Assembly: GCF_023278565.1 (NCBI RefSeq) | Contig: NC_064676.1 | Span: forward strand, 2,852,001-2,916,000 | DNA length: 64,000 nt | DNA from: Colletotrichum lupini | Taxonomy: Eukaryota > Ascomycota > Sordariomycetes > Glomerellales > Glomerellaceae | Reading direction: 5' to 3' | In this document: positions 35,711 through 47,144 of the stretch, piece after piece | Position numbering within the stretch: position 1 is the first letter of the stretch | How the letters are laid out: every line of letters starts with the position of its first letter | Made by a program: the position numbers and the translations under genes | Notes under the pieces: generated by a model | What the model was told of the DNA's origin: nothing | The model's database searches: none | Seen by the model: the letters and a program-made list of their open reading frames with translations, nothing else

Positions 35711-37232
35711 TTACTTCTCCAACGTCCCATTCTCCTTCAACCCAGCCACCTTACCCGCATTAACCCGGTCCGCCCTCTCCGTGCACTCCTCAATCACCCT
35801 CCAGAACATGGGGATATCCAGCCCGCGCGGTATCCTCACGCCCTCGCTCCCCGGCGGCAGGGCTTTCGCGACGGTCCGCCCCAGCTGCGACTTGCCCGTC
35901 TTGGCCTCTTCCAGGTCGCCCTCCGTGATGACGGTGAGCTCGAAGCGCTCGTGGTACTTTACGCAGTTGCCCTTTTTGCCGTCGTAGTCGTGAAAGGGGA
36001 TCTCGTGCCGCGTACCCGTCAGCACGGCGGCTACGGCGAGGGGGTCGTGGAGCGGGGGGCCGGCTGTGATGCCGAAGACGTCGCTTTTGTCATCTGTATC
36101 AGTATCTACCGAACTATTGATGGCGGGATTGTGGGAGGAGGGCAGTGGGAGAGAGGGGACGAGTGTAAGTGAAACCTGTGTGTATACACATACCTATACG
36201 TCTTGGCGAAGAACATGAGCAGCTCAACCAACATCTGCCTCAGCGTCGTCTTCCCCTTGCCCGTCTTCTCCCCGCCGTGCGTACCATACAGAAGCGCGTC
36301 CCGCACCTCCTCGGTGGCAAGAACCTGATGCGACAAATCCAACGGCACAAGCGTCGTCTTGGCCGCGAGCGCCTTATTATGAAACACGGCAGCGGCGGCC
36401 TCGGGGTCAATGATGATGTTGAACTCGGCCCACGGCGTCCAGTTACCCACACGGGGGACACCGTCCACGACACCCAGTACGATGTCGGTGAAGCCGTCGC
36501 CGATGGCGCCGCCCATGATGCTCAGGCCCTTGAGGTGCGCGACCAGGTCCGGGTACTTTGCGAAGAGCTCTGCGACGTTGGTGAGGGAGCCTGTCGCGAC
36601 GAGCCAGGCGGTTCCGGCGGGCTGAGCGGAGAGGGCGGCGGCCATGGCGTCGATGGCGGGTACGGAGCGGTCTGCGTCTTTGGAGGGTTGGGGGAGGAGG
36701 TCGGTGCCGTCCAGGCCGGATTCGCCGTGGATGTCGGTGGCGGCCTGCATTGGCGGGCGGGACATTGGCTTTGCGGCGCCGACGTGGACGGGGATGTCAT
36801 TGTGTTTGCCGATTGCTGTGAGGATTGAGGTGGCGTTGTTTGTGGTTTTTCTGAGATGGTAGTTAGTATTGGGATTGAGTGATCATGAGATGTGTAAGAG
36901 ATGCGGGATGCAGGACGAAGTTTACTCACTCGAGGGGGGCGTTTCCGAAGACGGTTGAGAGGCCTAGCAGCTTTATTGTTGGGTGGTAGGCTGCTAGGAG
37001 GATGGCAAAGGTGTCCTGTGGAACTAATTAGTACCGGCTTGACGGTGTTCAGTGATGATTTGTTGCAGTATGTCTGACTTGTCACCGACATCTGAGTGAG
37101 GCAGCGTAACATCACAGGGACAGGATGAGTGACACATCACGAAGCTTAGGACAGTCAACAACTCACATCATGGCCGGGATCACAATCCAGCCAGACCGGC
37201 ACCGGTGTTTCGGGCAAATCGAGGTCAACCAT
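35711..37232 (-). CDS. Inosine/uridine-preferring nucleoside hydrolase family protein
   Basis: Four exons (37232-37167, 37015-36930, 36850-36194, 36083-35711) give 393 residues. Joining exons 1 and 2 gives the catalytic calcium-binding motif LDCDPGHDDTFAILLA, equivalent to DxDPGxDD of the family. Further family features are the segment GLSTVFGNAPLEKTTNNA, the central GSLTNVAELFAKYPDL and MGGAIGDG, and the late GITAGPPLHDPLAVAAVL with its conserved His-Asp. The last intron uses donor GTATGT and the acceptor AAAAG; the nearer TACAG would break the frame. The enzyme splits N-ribosides of purines and pyrimidines into base and ribose in nucleoside salvage. No signal peptide is seen, so it is probably cytosolic. 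Substrate preference cannot be read from sequence alone. Confidence 0.92.
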
Positions 37233-38417
37233 GATGGCTCAGGGTAAATGGTTGTTGAGGATGACAGGTATGTGTGTGTGTGTGACTTGTGTCTTATCAC
37301 AAGAGGCAGTGAAACGGCACAAGATTATGATGAAAATGATACTCTGTACGGATACGTGGGTTTTTGGTGTTCCCTCGGCAAGGTGAGCAGACCACGGACG
37401 TTGTCGCCGGTGCCGTGGGGTTGCGCTTTTAGTTTACAAGCCCGTGTCTGGTGTCCACTTTCGGTGGATAAGACCAAACCAAACGAGCACGGGGTGGTGG
37501 AATGGAGTAGAACACTGCGCAAAAGGTAAGGTATTCTGGGGCTCCAAGGATGGGGGCGGGGAGCCGGCCGGTCTACAGCGGGTCTGCGGACTGCGGAATT
37601 GCTGGTGACGAGTCGAGAGGAAGCAGGAGGTCAATTTTAGGCAATGACTTGGATTTTGGACTTTTCCACACAACGTTTGGCCAATCCCATCAGGACTATC
37701 ATGTCTGCTCTGTTTCGGCTTCTTCATCTAGGTAATCCCAGTGGTCGGGAAGTCATGGGACAAGGGAAGCTTTGCGGTTCCATGGTTCTTGGATGAATCC
37801 TGCGCAAAATAAAGTCCACCGGGTTTTTCTTACCTCACGAGCTCACTTCACAGGACGAAATTAGTCTTGGGGCGGCGGGCAGGCAAGCACCGTGGGCGGA
37901 GTCGGGCGGTCTCTGATAAGTGAGGCGGTGCCCTCCGAGCGCCGCTGCAATTCGACCTGCGCCCGTTTCGGAAGGTCCAGCAGACACACAAACACAAACA
38001 CACCCGAGAAAACAACCTCCCGTGCTTGCCGGGCCGCTGGAATTCTGGGAAGCTAGAGCCTAGCTGAGTCACCCTGAATCTTGACTGTCTCGACGTCCTG
38101 CTGTGTATTTGAGCTCAGGGATTTGTGCTTTGAGGATGATTCGTAGTGAGAAACCGCCTAACATATCTGTAGCGATAGTCTTCCGACGGTCCAGGGGTTT
38201 AAAAGTCCATGTACCTAGAAATCAACATTCTCACACGCTGGGCGGTAAAACAGGACGATTTATGTGGTCGACGCGCTCTAGTTTGGGCGCGTGAAGGGTA
38301 TCATTTTGATTTAGTAAAAACGATGGCTGTATGCGTTTGTGCAGGATATTTCAAGAAACAAGCCAGCAGACTTCAAGCAACAGCTCTAGTACAAGCTGTT
38401 AGACAGCTTGAGTTGAC
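37233..38417. other. Intergenic region, no gene seen
   Basis: The left side is the promoter of the nucleoside hydrolase gene and the right side is the 3' end of the RED gene. A short (GT)n run is near 37264. No other feature was recognised. Confidence 0.5.
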
Positions 38418-40051
38418 TTATTTGCCCGCTGCCTTTCGCTGCTCCATTACTCTCAGCACATCAGCGGCGTTGTTCGCGTCGCCCTTCCTCTTCTTGGGGC
38501 CTCTCTTCCTCTTGCTCTTGCCGCCTTGACCGTCGTCATCGTCTCCCTCGTTGCCCCATTCCGAGAGCTTCACCGGCGCATCGTCAAAGTCTGCCTCGTC
38601 TTCGAACCTACTGGTGCCGAAGCCCATGTCCATATCTTCGGCATCTCGGTCGACACTCTGCAGCATCCTCTTGTGGCGCTCCCGACGAGCCTTGGCTTCC
38701 TCGTCGTCGTCCTCCGCTTCTCCCTCCGGATCTTTGTTTGCCGCCTTGAGCTGCGCAGCTCTCTTGAAAGCAGCCTGTATCGCCGGATCAGACATGGAGG
38801 GTCCTTGCAGAGTCTGCGAATATATAAGGTCTGTCTTGGAGTCCTTGAAGTAGTTGCGCGCTTGTGCTGGCCGCGGCGGTGGCGGCATCGCCATTGTGTC
38901 GGCGCTGCTCTCGTTCTTGGTCTTCTTTTCGTCCTTGACCTCTCCCTCGCTATCCTCATCAGAGCTGTCATCCATGCCAGCTAGTGGGTCATAATCGTCT
39001 CCTGCATCGGCAAAGATGTCGTCGTTGTCGTCTTCTTCAGCTTCTTGCTGTTGCTTTTGGTAAAATTCGGGTACCTCCATACCCAGCGGCTTCGCATCCT
39101 TGTCCGGGATAAACTCTTTGCGCATCTCCTCTTCGACTCCTGGCTGCAACTTGCGGACCTTCCTCTTCTCGTGGCCATCTTCGTCTATAATGATCAAGAC
39201 TTCACGGCCTTTGCTATCCCGTTCGATGCGGCTTCCGGCCTGTTGCTTAGCACCAATCTTCTTAAACTTGCTGTTCAAGGCAGCCTCTTGCTGAGCCTTG
39301 GCAGCCTCTCTCGCAGCCTTCATTTCGGCCAGGATCTGGTCGCGAGTTCTCTTTTTCCCAGGTGCGAGAGCTACAGGCGCAAGTTGGCCCTTCTTCTTCA
39401 CCTTTTCCTTTTCGACAGCCTGCACCTCTGTTGACTCCAGCTCGTCGAACGCATCGTCAACTTCCTCTTCCGGGGGTGCTTCGGCTTCTTCTTCGTTGCC
39501 TTTCTTGTCCCCGTAAACATCTTCGCCCTTTCGTATTCTTTCCAGAAGCTTGAAGTCCAGTCCCTTGATCAGATGCGTACTCGAAAGGTCTCCTCCCGCG
39601 ATGTGGCTGCTAAGCTTCTCAAACGTCGCTTGGTCAATCTCCTCGTTCTTCAGGGCTTCCTCTAGCGCCTTTATCCTTTTAGCGCGGTCATCTTCCTCGT
39701 CGTCGGTTCGGTCTCGTGCTCGGTCGACATAGCCCTCTGCGAGTCTAGATCCCTTCGGGGCTGATGTGCGAAATTTCTTCTGGGGCTGCCCTGCCTGGTT
39801 CCTCTCGGCAAGTTGTCGCGCAAATTCATTTCGGCTATGACCAACTCCAACGGAGCGTCTGGTACACGTAATCAGCCGATGGATCACAAAGTGAAGAAGA
39901 CAACATACGGAGTCATGGGAATGCTAGATCGCTGTCGGGATCCCAGCGCGCCGCCGCCTGGGGTTGCGGCGCCTTTGGTTGAAGCATTGCTCGGCGACGC
40001 AGCCTTGCCAGAGTCAGCACCCAAAAGCTTTCGAAATTGTTGATTATTCAT
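38418..40051 (-). CDS. RED (IK) family splicing factor
   Basis: Two exons (40051-39909 and 39858-38418) give 527 residues. The 50-bp intron joins SIPMTP to RSVGVGHSRNEFARQLAER, restoring the conserved RED N-terminal region. Then follow KGSRLAEGYVDRARDR and FEKLSSHIAGGDLSSTHLIK with GLDFKLLERIRKGED, typical of the RED_N domain. The middle is rich in Glu, Lys and Ala and predicted coiled coil. The C-terminal third is acidic with lysine clusters (KSKRKRGPKKRK) that look like nuclear localisation signals. Animal RED/IK is a spliceosome B-complex component, and the fungal protein is expected to act in pre-mRNA splicing. It is divergently transcribed from REV1, with 452 bp between the start codons. 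Confidence 0.92.
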
Positions 40052-40503
40052 GATCGCTCTTTGTCGCAGAATTGGTGACAGAGAGGTGAGCGGCCGCAAG
40101 CTGGGCTAGTTTATCAGGCGTCGTCGGCGGAAGCTGTCAGTGCTTCCTGAGCAGTTGAAGAACTTTGATTAGTCATGCAGATCTTTGGACGTGCGGGCTG
40201 CAGAGCGCGACGGACCCACCCACTTAACGCGCTTGCAGGCATTCACCTCGGCCGGGGCTCCGTCACTCACCAACCTTGAACTGTCACCACGCCCTTCTGT
40301 TGATTTACGCTTCATCAAGAGAAACGAATGAACGTCAGACTCACTCACAACTTCCAAAGATGGTGCTTTACAGTCAGCTAGCTGTATGGACGGGTTGATT
40401 TGCAAGAAAAATCGTCGAGACGCAAGTCAAAAGTCGTCCGCCGCCATCACTACCAACACTCATGCAGCCGTGAGTCTGCGCATTACCCGAGACAACCGAT
40501 AGA
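40052..40503. promoter_or_regulatory. Shared divergent promoter of RED and REV1
   Basis: The two start codons face away from each other across 452 bp with no other gene, so both promoters and both 5' leaders must lie here. No single dominant motif was recognised. Confidence 0.55.
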
Positions 40504-43500
40504 ATGGGTAGTCGCCTTGAGAAGAACTCCTCGCAGGTGAGGAAGCGGATTGAGAACCATGAGTTCACCGATGAGACTGGCGAAGAGTATGAGCAAAGCG
40601 CTTTCGGCGGCTTTGGCGACTACTTTCGTCGGAAAAAGATCAAGCTTCAAAACTTGGACGCCGACATGCGCGCCGCCTCAAGTGACAAGCCTCAAATATT
40701 CAAACGCGTAGTTGCGCATGTTATGGGCTATACGCAACCGCCGCTTCATATGTGAGTCACTATCTATATCTCTGCCACGTGAAGAATATCGCTAATCAAC
40801 GCTCCAGCTTACACCGCGAGCTTGTTCAACATGGCGCAGGCTTTTTGCAGTACCTGGATTCGAAGACCATGGCAACGCACATAATAGCGTCCTCTGTTCC
40901 GCCTAAGAAGTCCGTGGATTACAGCAGGTATAGACTGGTCAAACCAGCCTGGGTGACGGACTCAATTCAGGCTGGGAAACTCCTACCCTGGTCGGATTAT
41001 CGGATAAACAACCACGATGGACCGCGACAGAAGGTCTTCAAGATTGACGAATCTAATAAGCTCAGTCAATCGACACCACAAGTGAAGAGAGGCTACAGGG
41101 ACCAGACTGATGCTAGCTTCTACACGAGCCAGTTCAAGGGGTCTACTGCAAGTCCCGCGACGCCCTCTTTGAGCCGTTTCGCTGAACGGCCCGAGTCTCC
41201 GCTCGCTCAACACCATGGTCGAAACTCGTATAGTCCAGCCGTCTCGCAGGCTATGAAGAAGCCGCCGATGAAGTCAAAGGATGACGTGGAGGAATTCGAT
41301 GACATGGAGATTGACGAGCTTATGGTTGGCATAGTCCCAGAGGAGGACAAAGCAGTTGAAGTGGAAGAGGTTGAAGCGAAAACCGCACCACAGCCAACAA
41401 TTGACGAAGACGGCACCCGAGGAGGAACCGATGAAGCCAAGCAGGAACCGAAGACATCAAACAATATGACATCTGAGGAACATAATGCCATACTTCTCTC
41501 GGATCCCAAGATCTGGAAATCATCAACGGCGAACCCCGATTTCTTGAAGCAGTTTTACTCGGAAAGTCGTCTTCACCATCTTTCGACCTGGAAAGCCGAG
41601 CTGAAGTCGAAGATGCAGAATCTCGCCAAGGAAAAAGGGCCATCTCTCAAGTCGGTGCGGAGGAGGCCAGGGTCACGGCGGTACGTTATCCACGTCGATT
41701 TTGACAGCTTCTTCTGCGCTGTTTCCCTCAAGAAGAACCCACAATACGTCGACAAACCAACTGTAGTTGCTCACAGCAGCGGCACGGCCTCGGAAATTGC
41801 AAGCTGTAACTACGTTGCGCGCAAATTTGGAGTCAAGAATGGCATGTGGATGAAGCGAGCACTTGAGCTGTGCCCGGATATCAAGGTCTTGCCATACGAT
41901 TTCCTCGCGTATGAAGAAGCCAGTCGACTGTTCTACGAGTCTATTCTCGATATTGGAGGAGTTGTCCAGAGTGTCAGCATCGACGAGGCCCTCGTTGACA
42001 TCACGTCAATCATTCTGTCCTCTGCCGGATCCGATGGCGCAGGGGTTGACGAAGGCAATATCTGGAGAGAACAGGAAAAGGCTGAGGAGATTGCTCTCAC
42101 CCTGCGTAACAAAATCAAAGACGTGACTGGCTGTGCCGTATCAGTTGGAATTGGGGCCAACATTTTGTTAGCGAAGGTCGCGCTACGAAGAGCGAAACCA
42201 GCCGGGCAATTCCAGATAAAGCCGGAGCAGGCGTTAGAAGTCATTGGTGAACTTGAGGTGAAGGACCTGCCTGGGGTCGCCTACAGTCTTAGTGGAAAGC
42301 TCGAGGAGATCGGTGTCAAGTTTGTCAAAGATATCAGACAGGTATCTAAGGAGCGGCTATCTTCTTCGCTTGGACCAAAGACGGGAGAGAAACTTTGGGA
42401 GTATGCTCGCGGCATTGACAAGACCGAGGTGGGCGAACAAACACCTCGAAAGTCCGTCTCGGCAGAGGTCAACTGGGGCATTCGCTTCATCAATCAACAA
42501 GAAGCCGAAGAGTTTATACTCAACCTGTGCAAAGAGCTGGAGAGACGCCTGCTCAGTGAAGAGGTCAAGGGCAAGCAGTTCACAATGAAGATTATGCGAC
42601 GAGCTCAAGACGCACCCCGAGATCCACCAAAACACCTAGGGCATGGAAAATGCGATTCATTCAGCAAGAGCGTCCTGTTTGGAGTCGCAACTCACAACGC
42701 CGAAACCATTGCCAAGGAAGCTGTCTCGATTCTTCGATCCTACAAGTTTACCCCTGGTGACCTTCGAGGTCTTGGTGTCCAGTTGACAAAACTGGAGCCT
42801 CTCAAGTCTAGCAATACTGGGCTCGAAAGCAGTCAACGACGGTTGGCATTTCCAAATTTTGGTGGCCAACCGTCGGCAAAGAAGGCTCAAGTAGAATCGA
42901 TTGAGGATTCAAAGAGTCCTCAGAAGACAAGGAATACCCAAACTCGGGGCGATGTGTCTGTAGATCCCATTGCAGATGACCCGTTAACACCCAGAAAGCC
43001 CAAAGTGCATCCTGCTTTGGCTCTAGCACGGGCTGGTGAAAGGGACGAAAAGGCCCACACTCCTCTCAACATCATGGGCACTCAATTCATCCTTCCCTCC
43101 CAAGTCGACCCTGCGGTGTTGGCTGAGCTGCCAGGCGACATACGAGCTAAGCTTCTGAGGGGCCAAAGACCAAAGCCGGAGCCTAGACAGGCATCTCCCC
43201 AAGTGAAATCGCGGAGTAATAGTCCGGCGGTTCAGGATGAGATGATCCCATCTCAAGTTGATCCGGAGGTCTTCAACGCTTTGCCAGATGACATGAAAGC
43301 TGAGGTCCTGGCGCAGTATGGACGCAAACCGGTGCAACAAACCCGTTTGCCGCAATCACCACACAAGGACCGACTTATCCAGGGGAAAAAGCCAATCACG
43401 CCGACAAAGCGAGGCAAAAACTTGTTCAACGCCAGGGAGAGGCAGCAGGATGCAGCTGCCAATCGCCAGCAGACGAACTTCTTGGCGAACAAAGGCCCTG

Positions 43501-44039
43501 CGAATGCCGCCCAGGAAGAAGACCCAGAAGAGCTGGATCAAGCATTCCTCGCAGAGCTCCCAGAGGACGTCCGGAAGGAGATCATCGAGGACCACCGCAA
43601 GAAGCGGCTGGCCAAACGATCTGGTCTCCTGTTCAACGCCCCCAGGAGGCAACAGAATGGTGAGTCGAGCGACGCTGCGCCCGCTGGACAGACTAAGTTG
43701 CATTTCCCTGCGCCGCCCCCCAAGATGAACTTCATGGGTTCCGCCGTGAAGTCCATCCAGGAGATCAAAGACATGCTCGAGGCCTGGCACGACGGGACGC
43801 GGTACGATGGCCCGCATCAAGACGATGTCAAGGTCTTTGAGAAGTATCTCGTCAGGGTCGTCTCGGAGGAGCGAGACATGCAAAAGGCCTCGAAGCTGGT
43901 GCGGTGGCTCGACTGGCTGGTGGAGGACGACGGCAGCGAGGGACGGGGTAAGCAGGGGTGGAGGAAGACGGTCGTGGATATCAAAGCGGCTGTCCAGAGG
44001 GCTGTTGAGCAAAGAGGCTTGGGTCCCGTGAGATTGTAA
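40504..44039 (+). CDS. REV1: DNA repair protein REV1 (Y-family deoxycytidyl transferase)
   Basis: Two exons (40504-40751 and 40808-44039) give 1159 residues. A BRCT domain covers about residues 80-150 (HGAGFLQYLDSKTMATHIIA, ending VKPAWVTDSIQAGKLLPW). The Y-family polymerase core begins near residue 376 with IHVDFDSFFCAVS (metal ligands D380 and D382) and continues to SVSIDEALVDIT (D475, E476); both active-site motifs are intact. The little-finger region follows, up to about residue 730. The C-terminal third carries two clear ubiquitin-binding-motif repeats, PSQVDPAVLAELPGDIRAKL and PSQVDPEVFNALPDDMKAEV, and a third related one, DQAFLAELPEDVRKEI. The C-terminal helical domain, which in other eukaryotes binds Pol zeta and other polymerases, ends the protein. 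REV1 inserts dCMP opposite damaged bases and organises translesion synthesis in the nucleus. Confidence 0.96.
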
Positions 44040-44377
44040 GGCTATCGTATACGTCACGAAGTTATGATAGGATACCATTGATTGCGTTTGCAGTTTGGCA
44101 TCGATTTACCTTATGCAGCGTTTCTGAGGCGGCAATTGAAAAAAAGCATCGCGATGTCTGACTTTGGACCTCACATGTGAGATGCACGTTGAGATTTACG
44201 CTGCGAGAGTGAGACAAAATCATCAATTCAGAGATTCTATAGGCCAGATGCACACATAACAGGGGGGTATCCTCCAAAGAAACAATAAAACGCTGCTGTC
44301 GTGTAACCATTCTTTCGTCCTTCGAAGAGGCTCTCTCCCATCACCACCAAGACACCTCATCACTAGACCATCACATC
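44040..44377. other. Convergent 3' ends of REV1 and the WSC gene
   Basis: A 338-bp spacer into which both genes point. It must hold both polyadenylation regions. No further feature was seen. Confidence 0.5.
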
Positions 44378-45001
44378 TTACAGCAATACGTACGTCGCCA
44401 AGCCGCCCACGACAATCGCGGCCCACGACGCGGCTGCTGGCGACGATCGCAAGCCGGCGCTGACCATGTACACGCTCAACTTGAGCGCACCGCCGCAGAC
44501 CATGCCCTGGTTTCCGTCGCAGAGCAGGTTGCACTGGCTATCGTCGAGCTTGACCGCCAGGCCCGAGATTCTCTGGGCGCACCAGCATTCGCTACGCACG
44601 TTTGAACTCGTCAGTCTTGTTTCTCGTCTTACACACACACAGCGGGCATGGCCTTATCGGAGAGGTTTGAAGGAAAGAAGGGAGGGGGAGAGAAGCGAGG
44701 AGAGCGAGAACACGTACCGAGAATACTCGACGCCGGCGTAGTTGTACTGCTTATCGGCGCCGGTGCTGCAGAAGCTGAGGCATAGCGGCACCGTCATATT
44801 GCCCTCCATGACCTTGGATGCGCCGCCCGAGAGAGCGCGCTCGTGGGCCGTGTTGGGGAGGTCGTTTGTCTCGTTGTAGCAGCCTTGGTACTTGTACTTG
44901 TCGGAGCCCGTGTAGATTGAGAGCTGGGCCGCCGTGAGGGGCGCGAGGATGGCGAGGACGGCGAGGAGGAGGAGACGGGAGAGAAGGGAGTTGCGGGCCA
45001 T
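44378..45001 (-). CDS. Small WSC-domain protein, probably GPI-anchored
   Basis: Two exons (45001-44718 and 44591-44378) give 165 residues. The N-terminus MARNSLLSRLLLLAVLAILA with cleavage near TAAQ is a clear signal peptide. The mature part is one WSC domain: YQGCYNETNDLP, then CLSFCSTGADKQYNYAGVEY, SRECWCAQ, and QCNLLCDGNQGMVCGGALKL. Joining the intron (donor GTACGT, acceptor GCGTAG) restores the hallmark YSRECWC. The C-terminus is a short hydrophobic tail after a small-residue stretch (SSPAAASWAAIVVGGLATYV), as for GPI attachment. WSC domains are thought to bind wall carbohydrates. Without a cytosolic tail this is more likely a wall or membrane-surface protein than a Wsc1-type signalling sensor. 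Confidence 0.9.
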
Positions 45002-46643
45002 TGTTGTCGTTTTGGGGTGTTTCTTGGAAATAAGGCTGTAGTTGGATGCGATTGTAGTCGGGGGGCCTCGTTTCTGTCCTTCTCTTGCTATCTATTGAGT
45101 CTTTCTTGGTGAAGCTGTGGGAACTTTGGCAGCGGCGGGATCGTCGAGTATTGTTTCTTTGCGCGCTGAGTAGAGGACGGTTATCGACGCTTATCTGGAA
45201 CCAAACAATGGCACACCGGATATCATAAATCGTAAGGGGAGATTGAGACACGGGTATGGCGTATTCTCATGCTAAGGTCATCTCTTGGTCGGTTCTCCTT
45301 CAAGTCGTCCAAACACAAAACACCGAAATGAGCGAATGAGTGAAGCAAAAGAGCGCAGAGGCAAGACGAATGAGAGAGAAAAAAAAAGATAAGCAGGCTA
45401 AATCACCTTTATTCCGTCCGGGCGGCGCGAAACCCCTTCAAGGAGATTTGCACACCATCACTGCGCCGCGATGAGGCTGGAAGCCATTGGTGGTTTGGGT
45501 TTAGTGCCCAGACGCTACCGCACCCTTTCGATAAACCTCACAAACGGGAAAATCTCACATTCAGGTCCCTCAGGAACGGTCCAATGGGTTCTCAGCGTCC
45601 GGGAGCCCGCTAGAGGTCTCGCCTGGTTTGCATAGGCTCAAAAACGCACATTTCAGGGGAGGGCCCTTGTTCGCACTTCGGGAGAATAGTGAGTTGTCTC
45701 CACTACAGCTGAAGTTTGGGGCGTGTTCTAGACCAGATTGAGACGGGCGAGAACGATCTCTTTGGGTGGGAGTTGGGTGTGGTCCGTGGGCGAGCCCGGC
45801 GCCGGGGTTTAATGATGAGGGCGAAGATCTCAGCTGTTTCCACTACCAAGAATGTGAAGCATACATTTTCTCTCGTGAGGCTTTGGCATTTTCTTGTAAT
45901 ATAGTCACTTGATGAACTCAAATGGCATGCCATTATGTTGTAAATTACTATCATTATTGTGAATGTCTCGTTTCGCATCCCATCTCATTATCATAGTTTG
46001 AACCAAGAGACGAATTACCACTATCCATGGTCTGTTCTAATTAGACCGAGGGGCGCACCGGGCGGCAGATGTTTTCCAACGTCAACATATTAGCTGCCAA
46101 TCTGCATTTCACTCTCTTTTCGGTCTCTTCTTCCCACAAACACGCATATGGGTGGCCTTCAACAGCTGGCCGCTGGCTTCTGATTCCACCATGATAACGA
46201 CTTACTGCAGTCTTTCAGAATGACCGAATGTCTGGCTTCGACAGAGGTCCTCTGGTAAGCGATTGATATGGATCACCTCCGATGATCCTTGTCCTCTTCT
46301 TTCTTGAAGATACAATAGACAGCTGAGCTGCCTTGGACTTGGCCATCGCGTTCCGTGCTGGTGTGTTCTGAGAGTACGAGAACCCACAGCATCGGACCGG
46401 CTGTGTTGCAGCATTACTTGCTGTCTGACAGAAGCCCATCCAGTTCAGCGACGCCAGTCTCGGCGAATTTTGTGTATACCCTCAGCTCGTAATCGCTCAG
46501 ATACGTTTGCGCGTTGCCTTCGTCTTCAATCATCTATTACCACTTCAACCCATCAGAGTCGTAATCACAATGCGTCACTTTGACCAGCGTTAGTTAGCAC
46601 AGGTACACACACTACCCCTAACCCGGGGCCTCCAGGAAGCAAC
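45002..46643. other. Intergenic region, no gene seen
   Basis: This region lies upstream of the WSC gene and downstream of the 166-residue unknown gene. Short frames at 45700-46440 have no motif. No RNA gene was recognised. Confidence 0.5.
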
Positions 46644-47144
46644 TTACAAAGCGCTAATTTCCAAGTCTCCGAATATCCTCGCCTTGAGGGTAACCTCAAT
46701 ATCAAGATTCAACCCCAAGTGTACCGCAAACCCTCGGCTCTCGGACCCGGCATGCTTGTGCTGCTGTTGCCGGACGGGTCTTGTCTTCCGGGACCTTCGC
46801 CGTCCCCGGCCGAGATTTTGACTAATCTGTCTCATCGGAAACTCTCTTTCGGATTCGGTTTCCGACAAAGACATGTCCGTCGACGGCCCCGCTAATACGG
46901 CCGCGGGCGGCGGGGCGGGAAGCTCGTAGTCTATCATCGGTTTGTCATCGTCTGGAATTCGTGCGGGTTTCTTATTGTGGTTGTCCTCGTCGTCTCCGCC
47001 CATGTCGATGAATGATGTTTGTTCGACTGGTAGGGAGTTGTCAAATGGCATCGGGCACCATATGAATCTATCGTCGGCGAGAGGCTCTACGGAGCCGTAC
47101 ATTTCTTTCGGGAGCCAAACTGTCAAGCTGTCGCGTTTTGCCAT
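46644..47144 (-). CDS. Unknown 166-residue protein
   Basis: A single exon. The N-terminus MAKRDSLTVWLPKEMYGSVE is followed by an acidic, Asp/Asn/Pro-rich middle (MGGDDEDNHNKKPARIPDDD) and then a basic patch (GRGRRRSRKTRPVRQQQHKH). It ends in an ordered-looking amphipathic tail, FAVHLGLNLDIEVTLKARIF followed by GDLEISAL. The tail resembles the conserved C-terminal strand motif of small fungal proteins I cannot name. There is no signal peptide or membrane helix. The clean frame and the structured tail support a real gene. Function is unknown, and a nuclear location is only suggested by the basic patch. Confidence 0.6.
   Translation of the reverse strand: MAKRDSLTVWLPKEMYGSVEPLADDRFIWCPMPFDNSLPVEQTSFIDMGGDDEDNHNKKPARIPDDDKPMIDYELPAPPPAAVLAGPSTDMSLSETESEREFPMRQISQNLGRGRRRSRKTRPVRQQQHKHAGSESRGFAVHLGLNLDIEVTLKARIFGDLEISAL

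Noticed and set aside
36169..36828. Plus-strand frame of 219 residues opposite the nucleoside hydrolase
   Set aside because: It mirrors the hydrolase exon, whose family motifs are clear.
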